A stretch of 58,471 bases of DNA from Paracoccus sp. MKU1 (GCF_001447385.1 NZ_LLWQ01000086.1:1-58471); one strand, 5' to 3'; shown: positions 49,782-57,819, counted from the stretch's first letter. The notes: generated by a model not told the origin, from the letters alone. Translations and numbers: made by a program.

Positions 49782-50558
49782 TCAGGCGCGGTCCAGGTTC
49801 AACCCGATCAGCTCGGCCACCTGCCGGGGATGGGTGATCGGCAGCATATGGCCCGCGCCGGGAACACGGGCGCGCCCGACATCGGGCAGCCGCGCCGCCA
49901 GCGCATCGGCGATCGCCGGGATCACGGCCGGCGAATCCTCGCCCATGACGATCAGCACCGGCGCGTCGATGGCTTCGAGCCCGTCCGGCCGCAGGATATT
50001 GGCGGTGTCCTGGCGCAGCGCCTGGTTGCTGGCCTGGACCAGATGGATCTGGCGTGCCAGCCGCGCCTTGCCCGAGGGCGTCTGCGACTCCCAGTCGATC
50101 CCGCCCCAGACGCCAAGAAAGGCGCGCGCCGCCTCGGCATCCTCTCCGCCGGCAAGCCGGGCCGCGACGTTGTCCATCAGCGCGTCGTTGAAGGCCTCGG
50201 GCGCGGCGGCGAACAGCACCGGCTCGATCAGGGTCAGGCTGCGCACCGCCTCGGGCGCGGCGACGGCGATGCGCAGCGCCACGGTGGCGCCCATGCTGTG
50301 GCCGATCAGGTCCAGCGGCCGGTCGATCAGCGCGGCGGCCGCGCGGGTGACGAAGGTGTGGTAGTCCGGCGCGTCCCCGTCTTCGTCCCAGTCCGGGCTT
50401 TGCCCATGGCCGGGCAGGTCCGGCGCGCTGATCCGCACCCGGTCGCGCAGCGTCTCGGCGATCGGCCCCCAATAGACGCCGTTGCCCATCATGCAATGCA
50501 GCGCCAGGGCCGGGCGATCCACGTTGCCCGGCCAGTGCCTCAGATGCAGCGCGCTCAC
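49782..50558 (-). CDS. Alpha/beta-hydrolase
   Basis: 258 residues, alpha/beta-hydrolase fold. Nucleophile elbow GHSMG (about residues 86-90); oxyanion side LALHCMMGNGVYWGP; acid in LIVMGEDSPAV; catalytic histidine in PGAGHMLP (about 238). The substrate is unknown. The start is GTG 50558, which forms a GTGA overlap with the stop of the isomerase gene, so the two are translated together. It is convergent with the lectin gene (7 bp apart). Confidence 0.88.
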   Translation of the reverse strand: MSALHLRHWPGNVDRPALALHCMMGNGVYWGPIAETLRDRVRISAPDLPGHGQSPDWDEDGDAPDYHTFVTRAAAALIDRPLDLIGHSMGATVALRIAVAAPEAVRSLTLIEPVLFAAAPEAFNDALMDNVAARLAGGEDAEAARAFLGVWGGIDWESQTPSGKARLARQIHLVQASNQALRQDTANILRPDGLEAIDAPVLIVMGEDSPAVIPAIADALAARLPDVGRARVPGAGHMLPITHPRQVAELIGLNLDRA

Positions 50559-51154
50559 AGGCTTGCCAGGTGGCGGTCGAGGAAATCCAGCCGGTCCTGG
50601 CCCCAGAACCGCTCGCCCGTCTCGCGCACGACATAGAAGGGGGCGCCGAAGACCCCGGCCTCGACCGCCTGCTCCAGATTGCGGGCGAAGGTCTCGGCGC
50701 CGACGAACAGGCCTTTGTCGGCCAGGTCCGGGTCGAAGCCCGCCGCGGCCAGTTTCTCGCGGATCACCGCGTCGTCGGCGATATCGGCATCCTCGGCCCA
50801 GACGGCGCGCAGGAAGCTTTGCACCAGACCCGGCAGGTCGCCGCCGCCGGCCTGTTGCGCGGCGATGATCGCATAGGATGAGGGCGCGGGGTTCACCGGC
50901 CAGAAGGCGGGCTTTGCGTTCAGGGCCATGCCCAGGTGATCGGACCAGCGGCGCAGCTCCTGGGCGCGGTATTCCATGCGCGACGGGTGGCGGTTCGCCG
51001 GGCGCACGCCGCCGGTGCGGTCGAAAAGTTGCAGCAGATCGACGGGTTTGTAGGTGATCGAGGCGCCGTGCCGGCCCGCGATCTCCTCCAGCCGGTTGCC
51101 GGCGAGATAGCTCCAGGGGCTGGGTGTGCCGAAGTAATAGTCGATATGCGCCAT
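50555..51154 (-). CDS. 2-hydroxychromene-2-carboxylate isomerase-like (DsbA/kappa-GST fold)
   Basis: 199 residues. Kappa-class GST/DsbA-like fold: [37 protein letters not shown] at the N-terminus, with serine at the position of the active thiol, and [30 protein letters not shown] at the end. Named members isomerise 2-hydroxychromene-2-carboxylate in naphthalene breakdown, but many relatives act elsewhere and no aromatic pathway is nearby. GAGGA lies before ATG 51154. Translationally coupled to the hydrolase gene. Confidence 0.88.
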   Translation of the reverse strand: MAHIDYYFGTPSPWSYLAGNRLEEIAGRHGASITYKPVDLLQLFDRTGGVRPANRHPSRMEYRAQELRRWSDHLGMALNAKPAFWPVNPAPSSYAIIAAQQAGGGDLPGLVQSFLRAVWAEDADIADDAVIREKLAAAGFDPDLADKGLFVGAETFARNLEQAVEAGVFGAPFYVVRETGERFWGQDRLDFLDRHLASL

Positions 51155-51235
51155 GGTTTCGTCCTCGGGGTTTGCGGGCAAGCTAGCCCGGTGCTAAGCG
51201 GGGTGCAATCGCACGAATCCAGACAGGGAAAGCCC

Positions 51236-52255
51236 ATGCCGGCCATGACCGAACCCAAGCTCATCGCGGGAAATGCGAACCGGCCTCTGGCCAATGCCAT
51301 CGCCCGCCGCATGTCGATGCATCGCGGGATGAACGTCACCCCCGTCGAGGCGCGGGTCGAGCGTTTCAACGATCAGGAAATCTTCGTCGAGGTCTATGAG
51401 AACGTCCGCGGCGAGGACATGTTCATCATCCAGCCGACCTCGAACCCGGCCAATGACAACCTGATGGAATTGCTGATCATGACGGATGCGCTGAAGCGTT
51501 CGTCGGCGGCGCGCATCACCGCGGTCATCCCCTATTTCGGCTATGCGCGCCAGGATCGCCGCGCCAAGGCCCGCACGCCGATCAGCGCCAAGCTGGTCGC
51601 CAACCTGCTGACCGAGGCGGGCGTGGACCGGGTGCTGACGTTGGACCTGCACGCGGCGCAGATCCAGGGCTTTTTCGACATTCCGGTGGACAACCTCTAT
51701 GCCGCGCCGGTCTTTGCGCTGGACATCAAGCATCACTTCCGCGAGCGGCTGTCGGACCTGATGGTGATTTCGCCCGATGTGGGCGGCGTGGCGCGGGCCC
51801 GCGAGCTGGCGCAGCGCATCGGCGCGCCGCTGGCCATCGTGGACAAGCGCCGCGAGAAGCCGGGCGAGGTGGCCGAGATGACGGTGATCGGCGACGTGAC
51901 CGGCAAGACCTGCATCATCGTCGATGACATCTGCGATACCGCCGGCACACTGTGCAAGGCGGCGCAGGTGCTGACCGAGCATGGCGCGACCGAGGTGCAT
52001 GCCTATATCACCCATGGCGTGCTCTCGGGTCCGGCGGTCGAGCGGGTGCAGGGCTCGGTGATGAAGTCGCTGGTCATCACCGATTCGATCGAGCCGACCG
52101 AAAAGGTGAAATCCGCCTCGAACATCCGCATCGTGCCGACGGCGCCGATGTTCGCTCAGGCGATCCTGAACATCTGGAACGGCACCTCGGTCAGCTCGCT
52201 GTTCGAGGTGGACACGCTGGGTCCGATCTACGAAGGGCTCTATTCGGGCTTCTGA
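51236..52255 (+). CDS. prs: Ribose-phosphate pyrophosphokinase (PRPP synthase)
   Basis: 339 residues. Makes PRPP from ribose 5-phosphate and ATP for nucleotide, histidine and tryptophan synthesis. Motifs: [44 protein letters not shown], the divalent-cation [18 protein letters not shown], and the PRPP loop [16 protein letters not shown]. It has an insertion relative to the 315-residue enzymes, as in other alphaproteobacteria. An ATG nine bases further in is also in frame. Confidence 0.97.
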   Translation: MPAMTEPKLIAGNANRPLANAIARRMSMHRGMNVTPVEARVERFNDQEIFVEVYENVRGEDMFIIQPTSNPANDNLMELLIMTDALKRSSAARITAVIPYFGYARQDRRAKARTPISAKLVANLLTEAGVDRVLTLDLHAAQIQGFFDIPVDNLYAAPVFALDIKHHFRERLSDLMVISPDVGGVARARELAQRIGAPLAIVDKRREKPGEVAEMTVIGDVTGKTCIIVDDICDTAGTLCKAAQVLTEHGATEVHAYITHGVLSGPAVERVQGSVMKSLVITDSIEPTEKVKSASNIRIVPTAPMFAQAILNIWNGTSVSSLFEVDTLGPIYEGLYSGF

Positions 52256-52276
52256 TCGCATCCGTGCACGAAGCAA

Positions 52277-52308
52277 GGCCCCGGTCCGATGGATCCGGGG
52301 CCCTTTTC
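52277..52308 (+). terminator. Intrinsic terminator of prs
   Basis: Stem GGCCCCGG (52277-52284) with CCGGGGCC (52295-52302), then CTTTTCG. Confidence 0.85.
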
Positions 52309-52324
52309 GTTCTGAAGCCGCGGC

Positions 52325-52777
52325 TCAAAGAAAACGCGGGAATTCGATCTTGGGGCAGCGATCCTCGATCACCGTCAGGCCGCGGGCGCGGGCGCGGCCA
52401 GCGGCCAGTGGATGGCGGATGCCAAGCTGCATCCAGATCGTGCCCAGCTGCGGCAGATGCGCCATGGCCTGATCGACGATGGCGGGCACGGCCTCGGCCC
52501 GGCGGAAGATGTCCACCATGTCGACCCCGATATCTGGCGGGACCGCCCGCAGGTCGGGATAGACTCGTTCGTCCAGGATGGTGCTGCCCGCATGGCCCGG
52601 ATTGACCGGGATGATGCGATAGCCCTGCGATTTCAGGTAACGGGCGACGCCCCAGGATGGTCGGGCCTCGTTCGGCGACAGGCCGACGATGGCGATGCAG
52701 CGCGCCGTGCGGGCGATGCGCGCAATGTCGTCATCGACCGGCGAAGTGCCGATATCGCGAAGTACTGCCAGGTTCAT
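52325..52777 (-). CDS. CoA-binding domain protein (YccU-like)
   Basis: 150 residues, one CoA_binding_2 Rossmann domain. Motifs: IAIVGLSPNEARPSWGVARYLKSQGYRIIPVNPGHAGSTILDERVYPDLRAVP and VDMVDIFRRAEAVPAIVDQA, then IWMQLGIRHPLAAGRARARGLTVIEDRCPKIE. The cysteine in DRCPKIE is conserved. Function in bacteria is unknown. Start ATG 52777. Confidence 0.9.
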   Translation of the reverse strand: MNLAVLRDIGTSPVDDDIARIARTARCIAIVGLSPNEARPSWGVARYLKSQGYRIIPVNPGHAGSTILDERVYPDLRAVPPDIGVDMVDIFRRAEAVPAIVDQAMAHLPQLGTIWMQLGIRHPLAAGRARARGLTVIEDRCPKIEFPRFL

Positions 52778-52814
52778 ATGATCCTCCCCCAGATCTCAAC
52801 CGAAAGTGGCATGG

Positions 52815-52930
52815 AAAAAGCGCCCGGTCCAGTGGTCTGGCCGGGCGCAAGTCGCGGAACGAGGGACAGTGATCTGAACATGACCGTTCCGTGGTCATGT
52901 TCGGTAAATAAATGGGAACCGTGGCTAAAA
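52815..52930 (-). ncRNA. Candidate small RNA (or structured 3' region) between two minus-strand genes
   Basis: On the minus strand a hairpin with arms GAACATGACC/GGTCATGTTC (52876-52885, 52893-52902) is followed by a strong terminator. That terminator is GCGCCCGG (52820-52827) with CCGGGCGC (52841-52848), with an inner CCAG/CTGG, then TTTTT (52815-52819). This is the plan of a short independent RNA of roughly 90-120 nt. It could instead be the end of the transcript of the YHS gene upstream. The 5' limit is a guess. Confidence 0.4.
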
Positions 52931-52961
52931 AGTTCCACCCCGCTCGCAAAAAAGTGAAAAT

Positions 52962-53375
52962 TCACGGGTTCAATCGTGCCCAGACGGCCTTGGCACGCAT
53001 CAGGATATGCTGCGGATCGGCAAGAAGCCGCTCACGCGCCCGCTCGGATCGCACAAGATAGGTGCGCTGGCCGATCACCACGAAATAGCGCGGATTGCCG
53101 GGTTCCGAGCGGCCCTCGGACAGGGCGACGACGCAAAGCCCACCCAGGCCTGGGGCATAAGCCTTTGGATTGGCTTCGAAAAGATTGCGGTTGTGTTCGC
53201 TGGCGAAATGCCAGGCCTGCCCGCGCCACACCGTCACCAGATCGGTGCGGCCGGGTACGGCGGCGTTCTCCGTGCCGTAAGAGACCGGATCCATGCCATC
53301 CAATGCCCAATCCTGTGCCATTGCCCCGCAAACGGGCAGGGCAAGCAGTAGGCTGGCGAGAATCGGTCGAATCAT
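52962..53375 (-). CDS. Exported YHS-domain protein
   Basis: 137 residues. Signal peptide MIRPILASLLLALPVCGAMAQ (cleavage near 21). The rest resembles a YHS domain: ALDGMDPVSYGT, VWRGQAWHFASEHNRNLFEANPKAYAPGLGGLCVVAL. Typical YHS proteins bind metal through such residues; the cysteine in GGLCVVAL may take part. It is periplasmic, with no known role. The start has only a weak ribosome site. A short GTGA/TCAC stem with T6 (52951-52965) overlaps the stop and may act as a terminator. Confidence 0.8.
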   Translation of the reverse strand: MIRPILASLLLALPVCGAMAQDWALDGMDPVSYGTENAAVPGRTDLVTVWRGQAWHFASEHNRNLFEANPKAYAPGLGGLCVVALSEGRSEPGNPRYFVVIGQRTYLVRSERARERLLADPQHILMRAKAVWARLNP

Positions 53376-53475
53376 GGCGATGCACGGGTGATGGGGCTGT
53401 GTTTCCGATCTGGCAAATCGGCAAGGGATTCTCAACCGGCGGCGGCGGTTTCTAGCGCCGATGTGAAGGCCGGGC

Positions 53476-54273
53476 TCAGCTCTGTGAAGCGGCGTAGAGC
53501 GCCACGGCCGCCGCATTCGAGACATTGAGCGAACCGAAATCCGCGGCAAAGGGAATCCGCAGGATGCGGTCGCAGGTCTCGCGCGTGCGTTCGCGCAGGC
53601 CCGGCCCCTCGGCGCCGAGCACCAGGCAGATCGCTCGGCCCGACAGATCCCGCAGCGCCTCGGGCAGGGTTTCCTCGCCGGTGCCGTCGAGGCCCAGCAC
53701 CGTGTAGCCCATGGATTGCAGCTCGATCAGCGTATCGGCCAGGTTGGTGACCCGCAGATAGGGTTGCCGCTCCAGCGCGCCCGAGGCGGTCTTGGCCAGT
53801 GCCCCGGTTTCCGGGGCGGCGTGTCGTGCCGGTGCGATGACCGCGCGCGCGCCAAAGACCTCGGCGGAGCGCAGGATGGCGCCGACGTTATGCGGGTCGG
53901 TTACCCGGTCCAGCGCCACCAGCAGCGGACGCCCCGGCCCGGAGAGCGCCAGATCGGCCAGGCTGTCCCATTTCAGCGGCTTCACCTCCAGCGCGGCACC
54001 CTGATGCACGCTTTCGGGCGAGAGCGGCACCACCCGGTCGAAATGGCGGGCATCCACGACTTCGGGCGCGAGTTCCGGGGGCAGGGGACCCAACCGGTCC
54101 AGCGCGTTGCGCGTGACCACCAATCGCAGCCTTTCGCGCCTGGGATTGGCCAGGGCGTCGCGCACGGCGTGCAGGCCGAACAGCCAGACGGTTTCCGCCG
54201 CCGCGGCGCGGCGGGCGCGTTCCTTGTCGATGACCCAGGCGGGTTTCTTGGATTTCTGTGGTTTCTCGGCCAT
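53476..54273 (-). CDS. rlmB: TrmH-family (RlmB-like) 23S rRNA 2'-O-ribose methyltransferase
   Basis: 265 residues. SpoU/TrmH fold: substrate-binding N-domain (VWLFGLHAVRDALANPRRERLRLVVT) and a knotted catalytic domain with motif 1 DPHNVGAILRSAEVFGARAVI, motif 2 LVLGAEGPGLR and motif 3 IPFAADFGSLNVSNAAAVALY. The N-domain pattern fits RlmB, which methylates G2251 of 23S rRNA, rather than TrmH. The basic N-terminus (EKPQKSKKPAWVIDKERARR) is often seen in alphaproteobacteria. It is divergent from tRNA-Tyr. Confidence 0.85.
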   Translation of the reverse strand: MAEKPQKSKKPAWVIDKERARRAAAAETVWLFGLHAVRDALANPRRERLRLVVTRNALDRLGPLPPELAPEVVDARHFDRVVPLSPESVHQGAALEVKPLKWDSLADLALSGPGRPLLVALDRVTDPHNVGAILRSAEVFGARAVIAPARHAAPETGALAKTASGALERQPYLRVTNLADTLIELQSMGYTVLGLDGTGEETLPEALRDLSGRAICLVLGAEGPGLRERTRETCDRILRIPFAADFGSLNVSNAAAVALYAASQS

Positions 54274-54383
54274 GTCGCATTCCCGGTTGCCCTTTCGACT
54301 GCGCAGAAAATGCTGCCGAATGCAACCGTTGCGGTCAGGCAGAGGGGCATGCAACGAAGTGCGACTTTTCCGCCGATCCCTGC

Positions 54384-54410
54384 TTGACGCTCCCCGCCGG
54401 GCGGGATAAT
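54384..54410 (+). promoter_or_regulatory. Candidate promoter of tRNA-Tyr
   Basis: TTGACG (54384-54389) and GATAAT (54405-54410) with a short 15-bp spacer (or TAATCA with 17). It ends 27 bp before the mature tRNA, as expected for a tRNA gene. Confidence 0.5.
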
Positions 54411-54437
54411 CACCGCCCCACGCCGAGAGCGTTCGGC

Positions 54438-54521
54438 GGGCGACGTGCTGCAAGGTGCGGCAGCGGACTGTAACTCCGCCGGGGAGACCCATGCCTGGTT
54501 CGATTCCAGGGTCGCCCACCA
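54438..54521 (+). tRNA. tRNA-Tyr (anticodon GTA)
   Basis: 84 nt with the CCA end encoded. Acceptor GGGCGAC (54438-54444) pairs with GTCGCCC (54511-54517), then A and CCA. The D stem is GCTG/CGGC, the anticodon arm GCGGA-CTGTAAC-TCCGC has anticodon GTA, a long class II variable arm GGG-AGA-CCC follows, and the T arm is CCTGG-TTCGATT-CCAGG. The 3' end borders mobile DNA and may be an attachment site. Confidence 0.96.
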
Positions 54522-54557
54522 CTTCTTCTGAAAACTGAACAAAATCAACGAAGTGGT
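54518..54557. repeat. 8-bp inverted repeat spanning the tRNA 3' end
   Basis: ACCACTTC (54518-54525, beginning with the tRNA's ACCA) and GAAGTGGT (54550-54557), 24 bases apart. It may be a processing stem or an attachment-site arm. Confidence 0.4.
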
Positions 54558-54628
54558 GTCCCGCATTCGTGCAATGCGGCAGCATGCAAATCAATAGGTT
54601 ATGACGCAGGTGTCCCGCAGTTTTGCGG
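54555..54628 (+). repeat. Two direct repeats GGTGTCCCGCA, each forming a hairpin
   Basis: GGTGTCCCGCA occurs at 54555-54565 and 54609-54619. Each copy folds with the bases after it: CCGCATT/AATGCGG (54561-54579) and CCGCA/TGCGG (54615-54628). It lies in the 233-bp non-coding stretch before the HTH gene. This could be an origin, oriT or control site of the element. Confidence 0.5.
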
Positions 54629-54754
54629 CGTGACCTCTGCGCAAAAGAAAACCGCCGGAGGAGCTGGCACTCCATCCGACGGCACTGTCAAAGGTCTTCT
54701 GCTCAAAGATTATGTCACAGTTTCCCGCCGTGCAACCCCGTGGGGAGGTGTGGC

Positions 54755-55612
54755 ATGAGCTGGAAGGTTGCGAATCTTTGCGCCGGGCGGCGCTTCGGCA
54801 GTCCAGTCCGAAAGCAGATCATCATGTTTCTGGCGGACAAGGCCAGCGATGACGGGTCGGGCATATGGTGTTCCAAGGGAACGATCCAGCGGCACACCGA
54901 GCTTGGCGAAACCACCGTCAAGCGCACGATCAACGAGTTCCTGAACGAAGGCATCCTGATCGAGACCGGCCGCCGTGCCTGCAAGAACGGTTTTACCGTC
55001 GTCTATCGCATTTCCCTTGCCGCCGTCCGCACGCTGGAGGGCATTGCCGAACCCGATGATGAGACGGGGTCCACAGAGGACGGGGTCTGCCGTGAACCCG
55101 GAACGGGGTCCGCTGCGGACCCGGTACCCCGTCCACAGCGGACCCCAAACCATCCTGAAACCATCCATAAACCACCTTCGCGCGCGTGCGCACGCGAGGC
55201 GGCGGCGGAATCTCTGGAGATATTGAAGGCCTATCCAACCGACCGACGTCGCAACGAAGCAGCCTGCCTGCACCACGTCGAGGCTGCGATGCAGGAGGTC
55301 GGGCATGGAAAGCTTCTCTCGGCTGTAAAGCGCTATGCGCTGGAGACCACAGGCTATACGCGCTCAAAGGTCTGCTTCTCGGATAACTGGTTCAGGACGG
55401 GCCGCTGGCGCGATTATATCGGGGACGAGCCGGAACCGCCTCAGGAACCGACCCCGGCGCATGCGGTAAAAACTGCCGACTGGATCAAATCTCGTCATCC
55501 GCTGTGCCGAACCCTGAGCGTTGGACAGGTCCGCATGGCTCTGGACCTGGAGCTGGTTTCCCGCAGCGAAGTGCGCGCCGCAGGCTTCAGCGAGGGATTG
55601 CGTTATGTCTGA
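54755..55612 (+). CDS. Helix-turn-helix protein of a mobile element, possible replication initiator
   Basis: 285 residues. N-terminal winged helix (about residues 5-95: SPVRKQIIMFLADKASDDGSGIWCSKGTIQRHTELGETTVKRTINEFLNEGILIETGRR), as in HTH_36-type replication initiators of plasmids and integrative elements. A low-complexity middle (about 100-150: TGSTEDG, TGSAADPVPRPQRTPNHP) is encoded by GC-rich dyads (55069-55143). A C-terminal domain ends ...CRTLSVGQVRMALDLELVSRSEVRAAGFSEGL. GGGGAGG lies before ATG 54755. It overlaps the relaxase gene by 8 bases. A replication role is inferred from domain type and context. Confidence 0.65.
   Translation: MSWKVANLCAGRRFGSPVRKQIIMFLADKASDDGSGIWCSKGTIQRHTELGETTVKRTINEFLNEGILIETGRRACKNGFTVVYRISLAAVRTLEGIAEPDDETGSTEDGVCREPGTGSAADPVPRPQRTPNHPETIHKPPSRACAREAAAESLEILKAYPTDRRRNEAACLHHVEAAMQEVGHGKLLSAVKRYALETTGYTRSKVCFSDNWFRTGRWRDYIGDEPEPPQEPTPAHAVKTADWIKSRHPLCRTLSVGQVRMALDLELVSRSEVRAAGFSEGLRYV
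55069..55143 (+). repeat. Iteron-like array of four GTCC-N5-GGAC dyads inside the HTH gene
   Basis: 13-bp dyads at 55069-55081 (GTCCACAGAGGAC), 55085-55097 (degenerate GTCTGCCGTGAAC), 55108-55120 (GTCCGCTGCGGAC) and 55131-55143 (GTCCACAGCGGAC). They are spaced 16, 23 and 23 bp start to start. A larger inverted repeat GGGGTCCGCTG/CAGCGGACCCC joins the last two. Confidence 0.65.
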
Positions 55613-56966
55613 CCGTTCAGAAAAGTCGATCTTCGCGCATAAGCAGACCTATTCGCGCAAGGGCAACAGCAAGAGCAGGTCCGTCAGCGAGATCGCGGAT
55701 GAGGCCGAACGGCTGGACGGGGCCTGCCCGCATGTCGAGAACCCGCAGCCGCCCACTATCCTCGAAGGCATCCAGCCCTCGGAGGTGGTCGCGCTGATCG
55801 AGCAGCGCATCGCCGAACAGAACAAGCTGCTGCGTCGGCGGCGCAAGGAGCAGCCGGATCGAAAGGACGCCTTGCGGGGCATCCGCAGCGACACCCATGT
55901 TATGATCGCCAGCGTGTTCAGCTTTCCCGATCCGGTCGAGGACATGGACCAGGCTGAGTATCTGCGCTGGCGCAGGGACGTGATCGCCTTCGCCAAGGCC
56001 GATGCGGCGCGCAACGTGGCCGAGGTGCTGAGCATCGTCGAGCATCTCGATGAAGCCCACCCGCATGTGCATGTGCTGGCGGTACCCATATATGCAGATG
56101 GTAATATGCGCATGGACGCCAAGCGCTGCCATGAAGGTCATCGCGAGCAGGACCGGCACAAGGATCACGGCTGGTCTGGCTCGCCGTCTCGCAGCTACAA
56201 GCAGGCGATGCGCGGCTGGCAGGACCGCTATCACGCCGAGGTCGGCGCGAAGCATGGCCAGGCCCGGACAGGGCCACGCCGGCGACGGTTGGACCGGGCA
56301 GCGTGGAAAGCTGAGCAGGAGCGGCTGAAGGCACAGAAGGACGCAGAGATCGCGACCGAGCGCGCCTATGAGGCCCGCTGCCTCGCCGACGAAGAAGAAC
56401 GCCGCCGCGACCTGGTCATGCAGGACACGGTCGCCAGCCGGCTTCAGGAGGCCGAGGCGGTACATGCCATCGCGACCGGCGGGCTGATCGCCGCCATCCG
56501 GCAGGTCGATCCCGACCCGGTGCTGTTGGAGCGGCTGGAGACCCCCGGACAGATGGGCAGCTGGACGAACCACGACGCGGATCGCAACCGTGAGATTCAC
56601 AGCGCGCTGGCGCCGGCGCTCAGCGACGGGCTGGAGGCTCTGCGCCAGCCGCCACGAGGTCCGGGGTTGCTCGAAGGGTTCTCGGGTTTCCTGCGCGGCC
56701 TGGCCGGCTGGGTCAATCGCCTCGCCGATGCCAGTCCGCGCTGGCTGAAATGGCCGGAAACCGTGGCCCATGCGGCGCAGGGAGCGAAGCAGGCCTTCGG
56801 CACGACTTACACGGCCTCGACCTTGGCCGGGGTCATCGAAGCCTCTCCGGCATGGCAATCCTTCAGCGGCGAGGCGAGCGCGCGGCTGGATCAGGCGCGG
56901 GCGGTGCAGGCGCTGACGAATCCGCGCGACTCTCGAGCAGACGCTTCATCGCAAAGGGGCATATGA
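55605..56966 (+). CDS. MobV-type relaxase / plasmid mobilisation protein
   Basis: 453 residues. The motif HLDEAHPHVHVLAVP (about residues 147-161) is the metal-binding HxDExxPHxH of MobV/Pre relaxases, which nick oriT to start conjugal transfer. The N-terminal part (FAHKQTYSRKGNSKSRSVSEIADEAERL and DALRGIRSDTHVMIASVFSFP) belongs to the same family as I recall it. A helical arginine/glutamate-rich middle and a C-terminal part of unknown fold follow. It overlaps the HTH gene by 8 bases. No integrase or coupling protein is in view, so it would depend on a helper. Confidence 0.8.
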   Translation: MSDRSEKSIFAHKQTYSRKGNSKSRSVSEIADEAERLDGACPHVENPQPPTILEGIQPSEVVALIEQRIAEQNKLLRRRRKEQPDRKDALRGIRSDTHVMIASVFSFPDPVEDMDQAEYLRWRRDVIAFAKADAARNVAEVLSIVEHLDEAHPHVHVLAVPIYADGNMRMDAKRCHEGHREQDRHKDHGWSGSPSRSYKQAMRGWQDRYHAEVGAKHGQARTGPRRRRLDRAAWKAEQERLKAQKDAEIATERAYEARCLADEEERRRDLVMQDTVASRLQEAEAVHAIATGGLIAAIRQVDPDPVLLERLETPGQMGSWTNHDADRNREIHSALAPALSDGLEALRQPPRGPGLLEGFSGFLRGLAGWVNRLADASPRWLKWPETVAHAAQGAKQAFGTTYTASTLAGVIEASPAWQSFSGEASARLDQARAVQALTNPRDSRADASSQRGI

Positions 56967-57023
56967 CAGCATGCGGCTATGCCAATATGCCCATCCGGCG
57001 GCAGAGAACCGGCAATTGCAGCT

Positions 57024-57052
57024 GATACGATTTCTTGGTAATATCCGGTATC
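57024..57052 (+). promoter_or_regulatory. Candidate parD operator
   Basis: Inverted repeat GATAC (57024-57028) and GTATC (57048-57052) shortly before the parD ribosome site AGGAGG. ParD-type antitoxins usually bind their own promoter. The evidence is thin. Confidence 0.3.
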
Positions 57053-57070
57053 GAGGTACAGGAGGCCCGT

Positions 57071-57316
57071 ATGTCCCGCAACACATCGGTTTCGCTCGGC
57101 GATCACTTCGTCAGCTTCATCGACGCGCAGGTGAAGGGCGGCCGCTATGGCTCGGCCAGCGACGTGGTGCGGGCGGGGCTGCGGCTTCTGGAGGAACACG
57201 AGGCCAAGGTAAAGGCCCTCCAGGACGCCCTGATCGCCGGAGAGGACTCCGGCCGGGCGGAAGGCTTCGACCTCGACCAGTTCATTGCCCGCAAGATGGC
57301 CGGCCGCAACGCATGA
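57071..57316 (+). CDS. parD: ParD-family antitoxin
   Basis: 81 residues. Ribbon-helix-helix N-terminus (SRNTSVSLGDHFVSFIDAQVKGGRYGSASDVVRAGLRLLEEHEAK) and a C-terminal toxin-binding tail. It would neutralise ParE and repress its own operon. AGGAGG precedes ATG 57071, and its stop overlaps the parE start by ATGA. The antitoxin is intact while the toxin is broken. Confidence 0.9.
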   Translation: MSRNTSVSLGDHFVSFIDAQVKGGRYGSASDVVRAGLRLLEEHEAKVKALQDALIAGEDSGRAEGFDLDQFIARKMAGRNA

Positions 57317-57501
57317 AGGCGTTGGCCTTCACCGTCGCGGCAACGGTCGATCTGGAGGAAGTCTGGGACTATACGGAAGGCGAATGGTGGCAGCTGGCCT
57401 CGGGGTCGAGGTCACGCACGGCATCTGTGACGGGACATGCGCCGATGAGCGGACTGCAATATTGGCATATGCGCCTGTGGGCATGGAGGGCCTGGAGATG
57501 A
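57313..57501 (+). pseudogene. parE: Truncated parE toxin gene
   Basis: Begins correctly (MKALAFTVAATVDLEEVWDYTEGEWW, residues 1-26, typical ParE). It then leaves the family: the expected middle and C-terminal strands and the toxin's active end are absent, and the frame continues into unrelated sequence to a stop at 57499. The break is at about 57390. Deletion or insertion joined parE to another gene fragment. Confidence 0.8.
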
Positions 57502-57778
57502 CCTATCTGGTCGGTGAATATCCAGTCCTGGCGCGGCTCGCTGACGGCAGAAGCGAGGCGACAAGTCTCGATGCCCGCGCTTGTCGCCGGCTCTATATGC
57601 TGGCGACGGCCGCTGATCTGCGTGCGATGGGTCGAGAGAGCGCCGGGTCTACGACAGGCTGGCTCTGATCGACTCCGGCGGACCAATTGCAGCCCTTCAG
57701 GCGAGTGTCCGGGCCGCTGGCTTCCGCCGTATGCCTGACGAACAGGCCTTTCTGGACGACCTGTCCGGCGGCATCTGA
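57390..57778 (+). pseudogene. Frameshifted remnant of an unidentified gene
   Basis: From about 57390 one frame reads GVEVTHGICDGTCADERTAILAYAPVGMEG and on to DARACRRLYMLATAADLRAM, with codon use like a real gene, but has no start. Near 57640 the coding appears to pass to the next frame, which ends VYDRLALIDSGGPIAALQASVRAAGFRRMPDEQAFLDDLSGGI at 57778. I do not recognise the protein. It looks like the tail of a gene fused to the broken parE and then damaged again. Confidence 0.5.
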
Positions 57779-57819
57779 TTGCTGCAAGCCCTGCTCAGCT
57801 AACGGCTGTAACCCATGGC

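Noticed and set aside
52774..52965. Small minus-strand frame over the candidate sRNA
   Set aside because: It overlaps the stop of the YHS gene and the start of the CoA-binding gene, and the two strong hairpins inside explain the region better.
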